Of a DNA stretch of 32,154 nucleotides, positions 8,453 through 15,039 are shown piece after piece. The translations under genes and the position numbers were made by a program. The DNA is from Cupriavidus gilardii (GTDB lineage Bacteria > Pseudomonadota > Gammaproteobacteria > Burkholderiales > Burkholderiaceae). Where the stretch lies: assembly GCF_008801915.1 (NCBI RefSeq), contig NZ_VZOV01000037.1, positions 1-32,154 of the forward strand, written 5' to 3'. Below the pieces are notes generated by a model. That model was not told where the DNA came from, searched no databases, and saw only the letters and a program-made list of their open reading frames with translations. Within the stretch, counting starts at the first letter, position 1. Each line of letters starts with the position of its first letter.

Positions 8453-9388
8453 TCAGGCCATCGTGACGCCGGCCAGTTCGGCGGGCAGCCGGAATTGCGC
8501 GTTTTCCTCGCGGCCGTTCATGGTGCTGACCTCGACCGGACCCAGACGCCGCAGCGCGGCCAGCACGTCCTCGACCATCGCTTCCGGCGCCGACGCTCCG
8601 GCGGTGATGCCGACCACCGCGGCATCGCGCACCCAGGCCGGGTCGAGCTCGCTGCCGTCCGCGATCAGATAGGACGGCACGCCGCTCTCGCTGCCGATCT
8701 CGCGCAGGCGGTTGGAATTCGAACTGTTGGGCGCGCCGATCACCAGCAGCACGTCGACCTGCGTGGCCAGTTCGCGCACCGCGCTCTGGCGATTCTGCGT
8801 GGCATAGCAGATGTCGCGCGTATCGGGTCCGACCAGATCGCGGAAGCGCCGTTCCAGTGCCGCGATGATGCCGCGCGTATCGTCGACGCTCAGCGTGGTC
8901 TGCGTGACATAGGCAAGCGGGGTATCGGCGGCCAGGTCCAGCTGTGCCACCTCGGCCTCGTTCTGTACCAGGATCACGCGGCCGGGAATCTGGCCCATGG
9001 TGCCGACCACCTCGGGATGGCCGGCATGGCCGATCAGGATCACGATGCGGCCGCTGGCCGCGTACTGCCGGCCCTGGTTATGGACCTTGATGACCAGCGG
9101 GCAGGTGGCGTCGATCGCATGCAACTGGCGCGACCTGGCTTCTTCCTCGACGCTGCGCGCGACGCCGTGCGCGCTGAAGATCGTCACGGCGTCGGCGGGG
9201 ACCTCGTCGAGCTCCTCGACGAAACGCGCGCCCTTGCCGCGCAGGGTGTCGACCACATGGCGGTTGTGGACGATCTCGTGCCGCACGTAGACCGGCGCGC
9301 CGTGCTTGACCAGCGCGCGATCGACGATCTCGATCGCCCTTACCACGCCCGCGCAGAAGCCGCGCGGCTGAGCCAGAATCACCCGCAT
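8453..9388 (-). CDS. ispH: IspH (LytB), 4-hydroxy-3-methylbut-2-enyl diphosphate reductase
   Basis: It encodes 311 residues from the ATG at 9388, preceded by a GGAAGG ribosome-binding site. An upstream in-frame start would add a non-conserved arginine-rich tail. All expected active-site residues are visible: cluster cysteines C12, C96 and C194; His41, His74 and His124; Glu126; and NSSNSN at 221-226. IspH makes IPP and DMAPP in the last step of the MEP pathway. Its place at the head of the hopanoid genes suggests a copy that supplies precursor for squalene and hopene. Burkholderiales often carry a second, housekeeping copy elsewhere, which cannot be checked here. It diverges from hpnA. Confidence 0.95.
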   Translation of the reverse strand: MRVILAQPRGFCAGVVRAIEIVDRALVKHGAPVYVRHEIVHNRHVVDTLRGKGARFVEELDEVPADAVTIFSAHGVARSVEEEARSRQLHAIDATCPLVIKVHNQGRQYAASGRIVILIGHAGHPEVVGTMGQIPGRVILVQNEAEVAQLDLAADTPLAYVTQTTLSVDDTRGIIAALERRFRDLVGPDTRDICYATQNRQSAVRELATQVDVLLVIGAPNSSNSNRLREIGSESGVPSYLIADGSELDPAWVRDAAVVGITAGASAPEAMVEDVLAALRRLGPVEVSTMNGREENAQFRLPAELAGVTMA

Positions 9389-9604
9389 GGAGACCTTCCC
9401 CCTGGCAATACACCCTCGACACGGCGGCATCGGCACAGAGCCATCGATGCAGCGCCATCGACGCAGCGTTGTCGGCAAACCGCCTTGAGGCAGCCGCCTT
9501 GTCCGGTGTCCGGGAAGCGCTTCCCGGCGCACGGTGGTTACTATATACCCGCGTCACCGCCTTTGCCCGGCCGGCCCGGCGCGGCCGGCGAGTTCGACGA
9601 GACG
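9389..9604. promoter_or_regulatory. ispH/hpnA divergent promoter region
   Basis: This 216-base gap lies between two outward-facing starts. A 14-base near-repeat (GCCATCGAYGCAGC) occurs twice at about 9442-9470. An 18-base palindrome is at 9510-9527. An AT-rich TATATA at 9542-9547 could be the -10 element for hpnA, which would place the palindrome over its -35 region. No protein-coding gene is seen. Confidence 0.5.
9510..9527. promoter_or_regulatory. Perfect 18-base palindrome, candidate repressor operator
   Basis: CCGGGAAGCGCTTCCCGG is a complete palindrome with a central CG. That shape recalls LacI/GalR-family operators, but this is resemblance only. It ends 14 bases before TATATA at 9542-9547 and 77 bases before the first hpnA ATG. 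On this position it could control hpnA, ispH and the downstream hpn genes together. Confidence 0.5.
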
Positions 9605-9652
9605 ATGGACAGCACCATGGAGAGCCCGATGGAGAGCCCGATGGAAGGCATC
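9605..9652 (+). repeat. Four 12-base units, each starting with ATG, at the hpnA start
   Basis: Units at 9605, 9617, 9629 and 9641 all begin ATGGA. The second and third are identical (ATGGAGAGCCCG). GGAG inside a unit lies six bases before the next ATG, so the units double as ribosome-binding sites and start codons. The encoded residues are MDST-MESP-MESP-MEGI. Confidence 0.85.
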
Positions 9653-10642
9653 GACGACGACGTTCTGGTCACCGGGGCATCGGGTTTTCTCGGCTCGGCG
9701 GTCGCGCGGCAAGGAATCGCGCGCGGCTGGCGCGTGCGCGTGCTGGTCCGCGCCGGCAGCCCGCGCGGCAATCTCGACGGCTTGCCGGTGCGCATCGTCG
9801 AGGGCGACATGTGCGACCCGAAGTCGGTCGAGCTTGCGATGCGCGGGGTCCGCTATCTGTTCCACGTGGCGGCGGACTATCGGCTGTGGGCGCCCGAGCC
9901 CGAGGCCATCGTCCGCACCAATGTGGTCGGCGCCGAGACGATGATGGCAGCGGCCCGGCGCTGCGGCGTCGAGAAGGTCGTCTATACCAGCAGCGTCGCC
10001 ACGCTGCGCGTGCAGGGCGCGACCGCGCCGGTCACCGAGACCGCCACGCTGTCGCCGCAGCAGGCGATCGGGGCGTACAAGCGCAGCAAGGTGCTGGCCG
10101 AGCGCGCGGTCGAACGCGAGATCGCCGCCGGCTTGCCGGCCGTGATCGTCAATCCGTCGACACCGATCGGGCCGCGCGACATCCGCCCGACGCCCACCGG
10201 CCGCGTGATCGTCGAAGCGGCCAGCGGGCGCATTCCGGCCTTCGTCGATACCGGGCTCAATCTCGCGCATGTCGACGACGTCGCGCAGGGGCATTGGCTC
10301 GCGCTCGAACGCGGACGCATCGGCGAGCGCTATATCCTCGGCGGCGAGGACGTGCCGCTGCGGCAGATGCTGCGCGATATCGCCGAGCTGACCGGCCGCC
10401 GCGGCCCGCTGGTGCCGCTGCCGCGCTGGCCGCTGATCCCGTTCGCGCATCTGTCGGAGGCCATCGCGCGGCGGCGCGGCACCGAGCCCCTGCTGACGGT
10501 CGACGGGCTGGCGATGTCGCGCTACCGCATGTACTTCAGCTCGGACAAGGCCCGCCGCGAACTGGACTACCGGCCGCGTCCATACCGGGAAGGGCTGCGC
10601 GATGCGGTCGAGTGGTTTCGCGGGGCGGGGTATCTGCGCTGA
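9605..10642 (+). CDS. hpnA: HpnA, hopanoid-associated NAD-dependent epimerase/dehydratase-like protein
   Basis: It is an extended short-chain dehydrogenase/reductase of the dihydroflavonol-reductase-like HpnA family, 345 residues from 9605. It has the dinucleotide motif TGASGFLG, FHVAADYRLW, YTSSVATL, the catalytic YKRSK pair and the conserved VIVNPSTPIGPRD. It is thought to act on hopanoid side-chain sugars; its substrate is unproven. Four in-frame ATGs stand at 9605, 9617, 9629 and 9641, one per 12-base unit. The fourth gives 333 residues and starts closest to the conserved strand. The GGAG within the second and third units is correctly spaced before the third and fourth ATGs, so initiation at 9629 or 9641 is more likely than at 9605. 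Confidence 0.9.
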   Translation: MDSTMESPMESPMEGIDDDVLVTGASGFLGSAVARQGIARGWRVRVLVRAGSPRGNLDGLPVRIVEGDMCDPKSVELAMRGVRYLFHVAADYRLWAPEPEAIVRTNVVGAETMMAAARRCGVEKVVYTSSVATLRVQGATAPVTETATLSPQQAIGAYKRSKVLAERAVEREIAAGLPAVIVNPSTPIGPRDIRPTPTGRVIVEAASGRIPAFVDTGLNLAHVDDVAQGHWLALERGRIGERYILGGEDVPLRQMLRDIAELTGRRGPLVPLPRWPLIPFAHLSEAIARRRGTEPLLTVDGLAMSRYRMYFSSDKARRELDYRPRPYREGLRDAVEWFRGAGYLR

Positions 10643-10669
10643 GACCCGGGGATTCGAGCGCGCAAATGT

Positions 10670-10693
10670 ATCGGCGGCCCGCAGGCCGCCGAT
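10670..10693. terminator. Hairpin between convergent hpnA and the 10720-11196 gene
   Basis: ATCGGCGGCC and GGCCGCCGAT form a perfect 10-base stem around a CGCA loop, 27 bases after the hpnA stop. There is no U-run on the plus side and only a short ATTT on the minus side. It is probably a transcription-ending hairpin for one or both converging genes, but not a textbook intrinsic terminator. Confidence 0.5.
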
Positions 10694-10719
10694 CGACAAC
10701 AAGGGTCATGGGATCGGAT

Positions 10720-11196
10720 TTACCAGCGCAGCTGCTTGTTGCGCTGGCCGGCGCTCAGCGTGGTGCGCTTCGATTTGCCCTGATAGTCCGCAGTGACCTG
10801 GTAGGTGCCCTTCGGCCCCTTGATCAGGCAGCGCGGTCCGGTCGAGCGGAAGTTGGCGACCTGCTTGCCGCCGCGCGACAGCGTGATATCGACGTCGGAC
10901 AGGTATTCGCCGCGCGGGCCTTCGGTCATCAGCAGGCCCATGTCGTAGTTGCGGGCCTCGGCGCGCATCGCTTGCTGTTCGTCTTCCGCGACGCCGCCGC
11001 AGACATAGGTGAAGGGGCCGGCCGTCTGCGGCGTCAGGTCCGCCGCGAGGGCCGGGACGCCGAAGGCCAGCGCGCCGAGCGCGGCTGCACCGAAGCGGAC
11101 CAGAGGACCGGCGGGGCGGTGCGGTTGACGGGGAGGATCGGAGCGGCCGGAATGGCCAAGGCAGGACGATTCGGATGCAAGAGTCGGAGTCTTCAT
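10720..11196 (-). CDS. Small secreted protein with YVCGGV motif (carboxypeptidase-regulatory-like)
   Basis: It encodes 158 residues from the ATG at 11196, with an AGGAGA ribosome-binding site. The leader is long: about 33 mostly polar residues, then a hydrophobic stretch (FGAAALGALAFGVPALAADL), so export is likely. The mature part opens with FTYVCGGVAEDEQQ, then LLMTEGPRGEYLSDVDITL and CLIKGPKGTYQVTADYQGKSK, ending in a small all-beta domain. Burkholderiales carry many short exported proteins of this Y-x-CGGVG type, usually annotated as hypothetical or carboxypeptidase-regulatory-like. Function unknown. A shorter leader from an internal start is possible, but no other start has such a good ribosome-binding site. 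Confidence 0.75.
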   Translation of the reverse strand: MKTPTLASESSCLGHSGRSDPPRQPHRPAGPLVRFGAAALGALAFGVPALAADLTPQTAGPFTYVCGGVAEDEQQAMRAEARNYDMGLLMTEGPRGEYLSDVDITLSRGGKQVANFRSTGPRCLIKGPKGTYQVTADYQGKSKRTTLSAGQRNKQLRW

Positions 11197-11446
11197 CGAT
11201 GTTCTCCTGTGACGGGGATAGCCGTTTGACGATGCGAAGGGCCGGTTTGTTCTCGCCTCGCCGGCAATTTGCCGACCGGTTTTCGGCTTTCTTGCCGATT
11301 CCGCAAAAGTGGGCCGGCCCATCGACGCGGCGGCGGAGGCCCGGGCACGTAATACAGCGTCACAAATGCAACACTTCCCGAGGCCAATATTACGGCGCCG
11401 CCGCATACAGTACGCCCATGTTCAACGGTTCCTCAGGGGGACAGCC
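11197..11446. other. Divergent intergenic region
   Basis: These 250 bases separate two outward-facing genes for exported proteins and should carry both promoters. The right part is AT-richer (AATATTACG near 11386, CATACAGT near 11404). No hairpin or coding frame of note was seen, and no -35/-10 pair is convincing. Confidence 0.4.
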
Positions 11447-11785
11447 ATGAAACGGATTCTCGCAATGGCCGCCGTGGGCGGTGCCATGCTTGCAGCCAGC
11501 GCCGCGGCGCATGCCGGGGTGGATATCCATATCGGCGTCGGCGTGCCCGGCGTGGTCGTGGCGCCGGCACCGGTCTACCGGCCGGCTCCGGTCTATGCCC
11601 CCGCGCCCGTCTATGCGCCCGCTCCGGTCGCCTATGCGCCGGCGCCGGTGGTGGTGGCGCCCCGTCCGGTGGTCGTCGCTCCCGCGCCGGTCCGCTACGG
11701 CCCGCCGTATGGCTATGCGCGCGGCTGGCATCGCCACGACGGCTACCGCGAGGCGCGCTGGCGGGATCACGGCCGCTGGCACTGA
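11447..11785 (+). CDS. PXPV-repeat exported protein
   Basis: It encodes 112 residues from the ATG at 11447, preceded by AGGGGG. The signal peptide (MKRILAMAAVGGAML...AHA) is followed by DIHIGVGVPGVV. Then come tandem short repeats of the type VYAPAPVYAPAPV and VVAPRPVVVAPAPV, ending in a His/Arg/Trp-rich tail (HRHDGYREARWRDHGRWH). This is the layout of the PXPV-repeat proteins of Burkholderia and Ralstonia, presumably in the periplasm or cell envelope. Function is not known. The Pro/Val repeat would form an extended rod, and the His-rich end could bind metal, but that is inference. A 25-residue N-terminal extension in frame is not supported by a ribosome-binding site. Confidence 0.85.
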   Translation: MKRILAMAAVGGAMLAASAAAHAGVDIHIGVGVPGVVVAPAPVYRPAPVYAPAPVYAPAPVAYAPAPVVVAPRPVVVAPAPVRYGPPYGYARGWHRHDGYREARWRDHGRWH

Positions 11786-11790
11786 GCCAC

Positions 11791-11833
11791 GGACGCCGGC
11801 TCCGCGATCCATGGCGGCGCGCAGCCGGCGTCC
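11791..11833. terminator. Bidirectional hairpin between convergent genes
   Basis: GGACGCCGGCT (11791-11801) and AGCCGGCGTCC (11823-11833) are perfectly complementary 11-base arms around a 21-base loop. They fill the gap between the PXPV gene and the lipocalin gene, which converge here. No T-run follows on either side. Confidence 0.5.
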
Positions 11834-11841
11834 CGGCCGCC

Positions 11842-12438
11842 TCAGGCCGGCGCGGCGGGCGCCGGCGCTTCCTGCAGCGTGGCGTGTTCGGTCATGCGCA
11901 GCGCGTCGACGTCGTAGCCGAGCTCGGCGACCCGATGCAGCAATTGCGAGCGCAGCGCCGGCTCCGGGTCGCGCGCCCGCGTCAGGATCCACAGATAGCG
12001 GCCTGACGGCTCGCCGACGATCGACCAGCTGTAGTCCTCGGCGTGATCCAGGATCCAGTAGTCGCCGACATAGAACGGTCCGAAGAACGACACCTTGAAC
12101 TTGGCGTTGCGGCTGTCCGGCACGACGCGCGCCTTGCCGCGCGAGATGCGGGGCTTGCCGGTGGCGTCGCGGCCGGCGCGATTGACGATGTCGAGCAATC
12201 CATCCGGGCGCAGGCTGTACTCCGCGGTGACCGCGTCGGCGCCTTGCTCGAAGTGGTTGTCGTAGCGCGCCATCTCGTACCAGCGCCCCAGGTAAGGGTC
12301 AAGTTCCACATCCTTGTCCGGCTCGGGCACGTGCGGGTTGCGCACGGGTTCGCGCGAGCGCGCGGCCAGCAGCAGTGCCGCACCAACGCTGGCGACGCCG
12401 GCAAGCGTGGCCAGCGTGGTCATGCGAGCCTTGTTCAT
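11842..12438 (-). CDS. Lipocalin family protein (Blc-like)
   Basis: It encodes 198 residues from the ATG at 12438, with an excellent AAGGAGG ribosome-binding site. A hydrophobic N-terminal segment (TLATLAGVASVGAALLLA) acts as signal or anchor. No lipobox cysteine follows it, unlike E. coli Blc. The lipocalin signature is clear: LGRWYEMARYDNHFEQG near residues 50-66, then VTAEYSLRPDG and SFFGPFYVGDYWILD, with the late YLWILTR strand. Bacterial lipocalins bind fatty acids or lysophospholipids in the envelope and are often stress-induced. It is divergent from an MFS exporter gene. Confidence 0.9.
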   Translation of the reverse strand: MNKARMTTLATLAGVASVGAALLLAARSREPVRNPHVPEPDKDVELDPYLGRWYEMARYDNHFEQGADAVTAEYSLRPDGLLDIVNRAGRDATGKPRISRGKARVVPDSRNAKFKVSFFGPFYVGDYWILDHAEDYSWSIVGEPSGRYLWILTRARDPEPALRSQLLHRVAELGYDVDALRMTEHATLQEAPAPAAPA

Positions 12439-12546
12439 GTCTGCCTCCTTGGCATCCTTTGGGTCGGGACATCGGCCAGTCTAGGCAGCGATGACCGCCG
12501 GCGGCATCGGTCCGCGTCCTACGCGCCCCGGGGGCGGCTGCCGGCC

Positions 12547-12576
12547 TTGTCGTACCGCAACGATGTGGCGTATCGT
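12547..12576 (+). promoter_or_regulatory. Possible promoter of the MFS gene
   Basis: TTGTCG (12547-12552) and TATCGT (12571-12576) are separated by 18 bases and lie 35 bases before the ATG at 12612. The match to consensus is only moderate. Confidence 0.3.
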
Positions 12577-12611
12577 GCTGTATTGATTTGTCTCCATGGA
12601 TTTGCAGCCGC

Positions 12612-14060
12612 ATGACGCCCACCCAGGACAGTGAAGCCCGCACGCGCAAGGTGATGTTGTGGGTCGTCGCGGTCGGCTTCTTCATGCAGACGCTGGACAG
12701 CACCATCGTCAATACCGCGCTGCCGGCGATGGCGGCCAGCCTCGGCGAGAGTCCGCTGCGGATGCAGTCGGTGATCATCGCGTACTCGCTGACGATGGCC
12801 GTGATCATCCCGGCGTCGGGCTGGCTGGCCGACCGCTTCGGCACGCGCCGGATCTTCCAGCTGGCGATCGCGCTGTTCGTGCTGGGCTCGCTGCTGTGCG
12901 CCTATGCGCAGAGCCTGCCGTTCCTGGTGGCGGCGCGCGTCGTGCAGGGCGTCGGCGGCGCGATGCTGCTGCCGGTCGGGCGTCTGGCGGTGCTGCGGAC
13001 CTTTCCGCGCGAACAGTTCCTGCAGGCGCTGAGCTTCGTCGCGATTCCGGGCATGATCGGTCCGCTGATCGGGCCGACGCTGGGCGGCTGGCTGACGCAG
13101 GCGCTGTCGTGGCACTGGATCTTCCTGATCAACGTGCCGGTCGGGCTGCTGGGCGGCCTGGCGACGCTGCGCTACATGCCGGACAGCCGTCTGGCCGAGA
13201 CCGGCCGTTTCGACCTCGCCGGCTACGCCTTGCTCGCGACGGCGATGGTGACGATCTCCTTCGCGCTGGACGGCCTGGCCGACTTCGGCTTCGAGCACGC
13301 GACCGTGCTGATGCTGCTGATCGCCAGCCTGGCCGCGCTGACAGCCTACGCGCTGCACGCGGCGCGGCGCACGCAGCCGCTGTTTCCGCTGACGCTGTTC
13401 CGCATCCACAGCTTCAGCGTGGGCCTGCTCGGCAATCTGTTCGCGCGCATCGGCAACGGCGCGATGCCCTTCCTGATCCCGCTGACGCTGCAGGTATGCC
13501 TTGGCTACTCGCCGCTGTACGCGGGCCTGATGATGCTGCCCGTGACCGCGGCCGGCATGCTGTCCAAGCGCGTGGCGACCCGCCTGATCGAGCGGCACGG
13601 CTATCGCCGCGTGCTGGTGACCAATACCTTCGTGGTAGGCCTGGTGATCGCCTCGTTCGGGCTGATTTCGCCGACCTTGCCGCTGCCGCTGGTGCTGTGC
13701 CAGCTGGCGCTGTTCGGCGCCGTCAATTCGATCCAGTTCACCGCGATGAATACGGTCACGCTGAAGGATCTCGGCGGCGCCAGCGCCAGCGGCGGCAACA
13801 GCCTGCTGTCGATGGTGCAGATGCTGGCGATGAGTCTGGCGGTGACCTCCGCCGGCGCCCTGCTGGGGACCTTCAACCGCGTATTGCAGGAGCATGCGCA
13901 GGCCGGACCGCTGCCGGCGTTTCATGCCACCTTCGTCTGCGTCGGGCTGATTACGTCGGCGTCGGCGTGGATCTTCATGCAGCTGACGCCGGAGGACGAT
14001 ACCGGCACGGGCCGGGCCGCCCGGGAAACCCGCGAGACGGCCGAGGCGGCGGAGGTCTGA
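12612..14060 (+). CDS. MFS multidrug exporter, DHA2 family (MdtD-like)
   Basis: It encodes 482 residues from the ATG at 12612. The first helix carries the DHA2 signature LDSTIVNTALPAMA, motif A appears as GWLADRFGTRR, and the RVVQGVGGAMLLPVGRL segment is motif C-like. About 13-14 hydrophobic helices are spread to the end, with a charged cytoplasmic tail after residue 460. Sequence style and length match E. coli MdtD (471 residues), a drug:proton antiporter of the inner membrane. Substrates cannot be told from sequence. There is no strong ribosome-binding site. The C-terminal tail (RAARETRETAEAAEV) is low in complexity. Confidence 0.92.
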   Translation: MTPTQDSEARTRKVMLWVVAVGFFMQTLDSTIVNTALPAMAASLGESPLRMQSVIIAYSLTMAVIIPASGWLADRFGTRRIFQLAIALFVLGSLLCAYAQSLPFLVAARVVQGVGGAMLLPVGRLAVLRTFPREQFLQALSFVAIPGMIGPLIGPTLGGWLTQALSWHWIFLINVPVGLLGGLATLRYMPDSRLAETGRFDLAGYALLATAMVTISFALDGLADFGFEHATVLMLLIASLAALTAYALHAARRTQPLFPLTLFRIHSFSVGLLGNLFARIGNGAMPFLIPLTLQVCLGYSPLYAGLMMLPVTAAGMLSKRVATRLIERHGYRRVLVTNTFVVGLVIASFGLISPTLPLPLVLCQLALFGAVNSIQFTAMNTVTLKDLGGASASGGNSLLSMVQMLAMSLAVTSAGALLGTFNRVLQEHAQAGPLPAFHATFVCVGLITSASAWIFMQLTPEDDTGTGRAARETRETAEAAEV

Positions 14061-14087
14061 CGGTTGGGGCCGGGCAGGGCGCGCCGA

Positions 14088-14390
14088 TCAGGACTGGCGT
14101 GCCTGCGCCGGAAGGTGGGCGCGGCGGATATTGGGGGCGCAGGGCGGGATGTCGTGATGCCACTCGCGCGGAATGTCGGGTTCGACATCATATTCGTTGC
14201 GCACGATGGTCTCGATCGCGGTACAGACGCCGACCGTGCCCCTGGGGCCCACGCAGACCAGGCTGCGCGGATGCTCGGCATGGCGCGGTACCGCGTACAC
14301 GTGCATGCCTTCCCGATACAGCGGATGGCTCGGCAGCCGCGCGTTCACCATCTCGACGAAGCGGCGCGGACTGATCACTGGCTTTTCCAT
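14088..14390 (-). CDS. Hypothetical protein, 100 residues
   Basis: It starts at the ATG at 14390 (MEKPVISPRRFVEMVNARLP) with a GGGAGA ribosome-binding site. The protein is soluble-looking, with a LVCVGPRGTVGVCTAIETIVRNEYDVEP segment and a His/Pro-rich end (EWHHDIPPCAPNIRRAHLP). I do not recognise the family. Strand, ribosome-binding site, codon use and ordinary residue composition support a real gene. It converges on the MFS gene with 27 bases between stops. Confidence 0.65.
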   Translation of the reverse strand: MEKPVISPRRFVEMVNARLPSHPLYREGMHVYAVPRHAEHPRSLVCVGPRGTVGVCTAIETIVRNEYDVEPDIPREWHHDIPPCAPNIRRAHLPAQARQS

Positions 14391-14567
14391 GGCGGTCTCC
14401 CTGCGAGCGGAACAGCCTCTCTTGCCGGTGCGCCGTGGCGCCGGTGGCGAGTGGGGTTCTCCCGTCGTGGTGAGAGTCGGTCGGATCGGGTCCAGCGAGA
14501 CGCCGACGGCGTCTGCGCCCTGCCGGCAAGGTGCCGTCAAGCCAGGTCGCGAGCGCGCAGAAGACCC

Positions 14568-14589
14568 GCGTCGGGCGGTGGCCCGACGC
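14568..14589. terminator. Hairpin downstream of the 79-residue gene
   Basis: GCGTCGGGC and GCCCGACGC form a 9-base stem around GGTG. It lies between two minus-strand genes, and no U-run accompanies it. Confidence 0.4.
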
Positions 14590-14609
14590 CTTCAGGGTAG
14601 TGCATATCG

Positions 14610-14629
14610 GCCGGCGTTCAAGCGCCGGC
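14610..14629 (-). terminator. Hairpin right after the 79-residue gene
   Basis: GCCGGCG (14610-14616) and CGCCGGC (14623-14629) pair around a six-base loop, 8 bases beyond the stop of the minus-strand gene. With the 14568-14589 hairpin it makes a double stem in the gap. No U-run, so the terminator role is an inference from position. Confidence 0.45.
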
Positions 14630-14637
14630 GCCGCGGC

Positions 14638-14877
14638 TCAGTGCTCCGTGGCGACGCGGGGGCCGTTCAGCAGCCGATTGCATTCGGCCCAGCCGGCCGC
14701 CTGCGCCTCGGCCTGCGTGGGCCACTCGGCGTGCGCTTCGATGATGCAGTCGCAGTCGGCGCTGCCGCAGTGCTCCTCGAGCACCATCTGCCAGGTGTAG
14801 GCCTGCGGCTGCAGCTCGATCACGTGCAGCACCACGGTGCGGTGCTGGTCGGACAGGGACAGGGATGTGTTCGGCAT
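14638..14877 (-). CDS. Small cysteine-containing hypothetical protein, 79 residues
   Basis: It starts at the ATG at 14877 with an AAGGGGG ribosome-binding site. The sequence MPNTSLSLSDQHRTVVLHVI begins the protein, and a CGSADCDC cluster (residues about 37-44) sits in the middle. A WPTQAEAQAAGWAECNRLL segment ends it. The clustered cysteines may bind metal or be redox-active. I do not recognise the family. It diverges from the AGE-family gene across 162 bases. Confidence 0.65.
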   Translation of the reverse strand: MPNTSLSLSDQHRTVVLHVIELQPQAYTWQMVLEEHCGSADCDCIIEAHAEWPTQAEAQAAGWAECNRLLNGPRVATEH

Positions 14878-15039
14878 GGCGGATACCCCCTTGCTACCTG
14901 ATTCATCGTAGCAGTTGGACCGCGGGATTTCGGCCTGGGGCGCCGTCCGGTCCGCCGCTTTTGTTTCGTGGGCATTTACAGTATCTTCTGCGCTTGCGCG
15001 TGCCCTCGCCCGTGCTCCGCCGCCGACCTCCTTGTCTCG

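Noticed and set aside
5864..10642. 1592-residue open frame on the plus strand
   Set aside because: Only its end (9605-10642) is a real protein, HpnA. The rest lies antisense to hpnJ, hpnI, hpnH and ispH, is rich in Arg/Ala/Gln/His and has no family features; it is open only because of the high GC.
12519..13925. 468-residue open frame antisense to the MFS gene
   Set aside because: Gln/Arg/His-rich shadow with no domain, while the plus-strand frame is a clear transporter.
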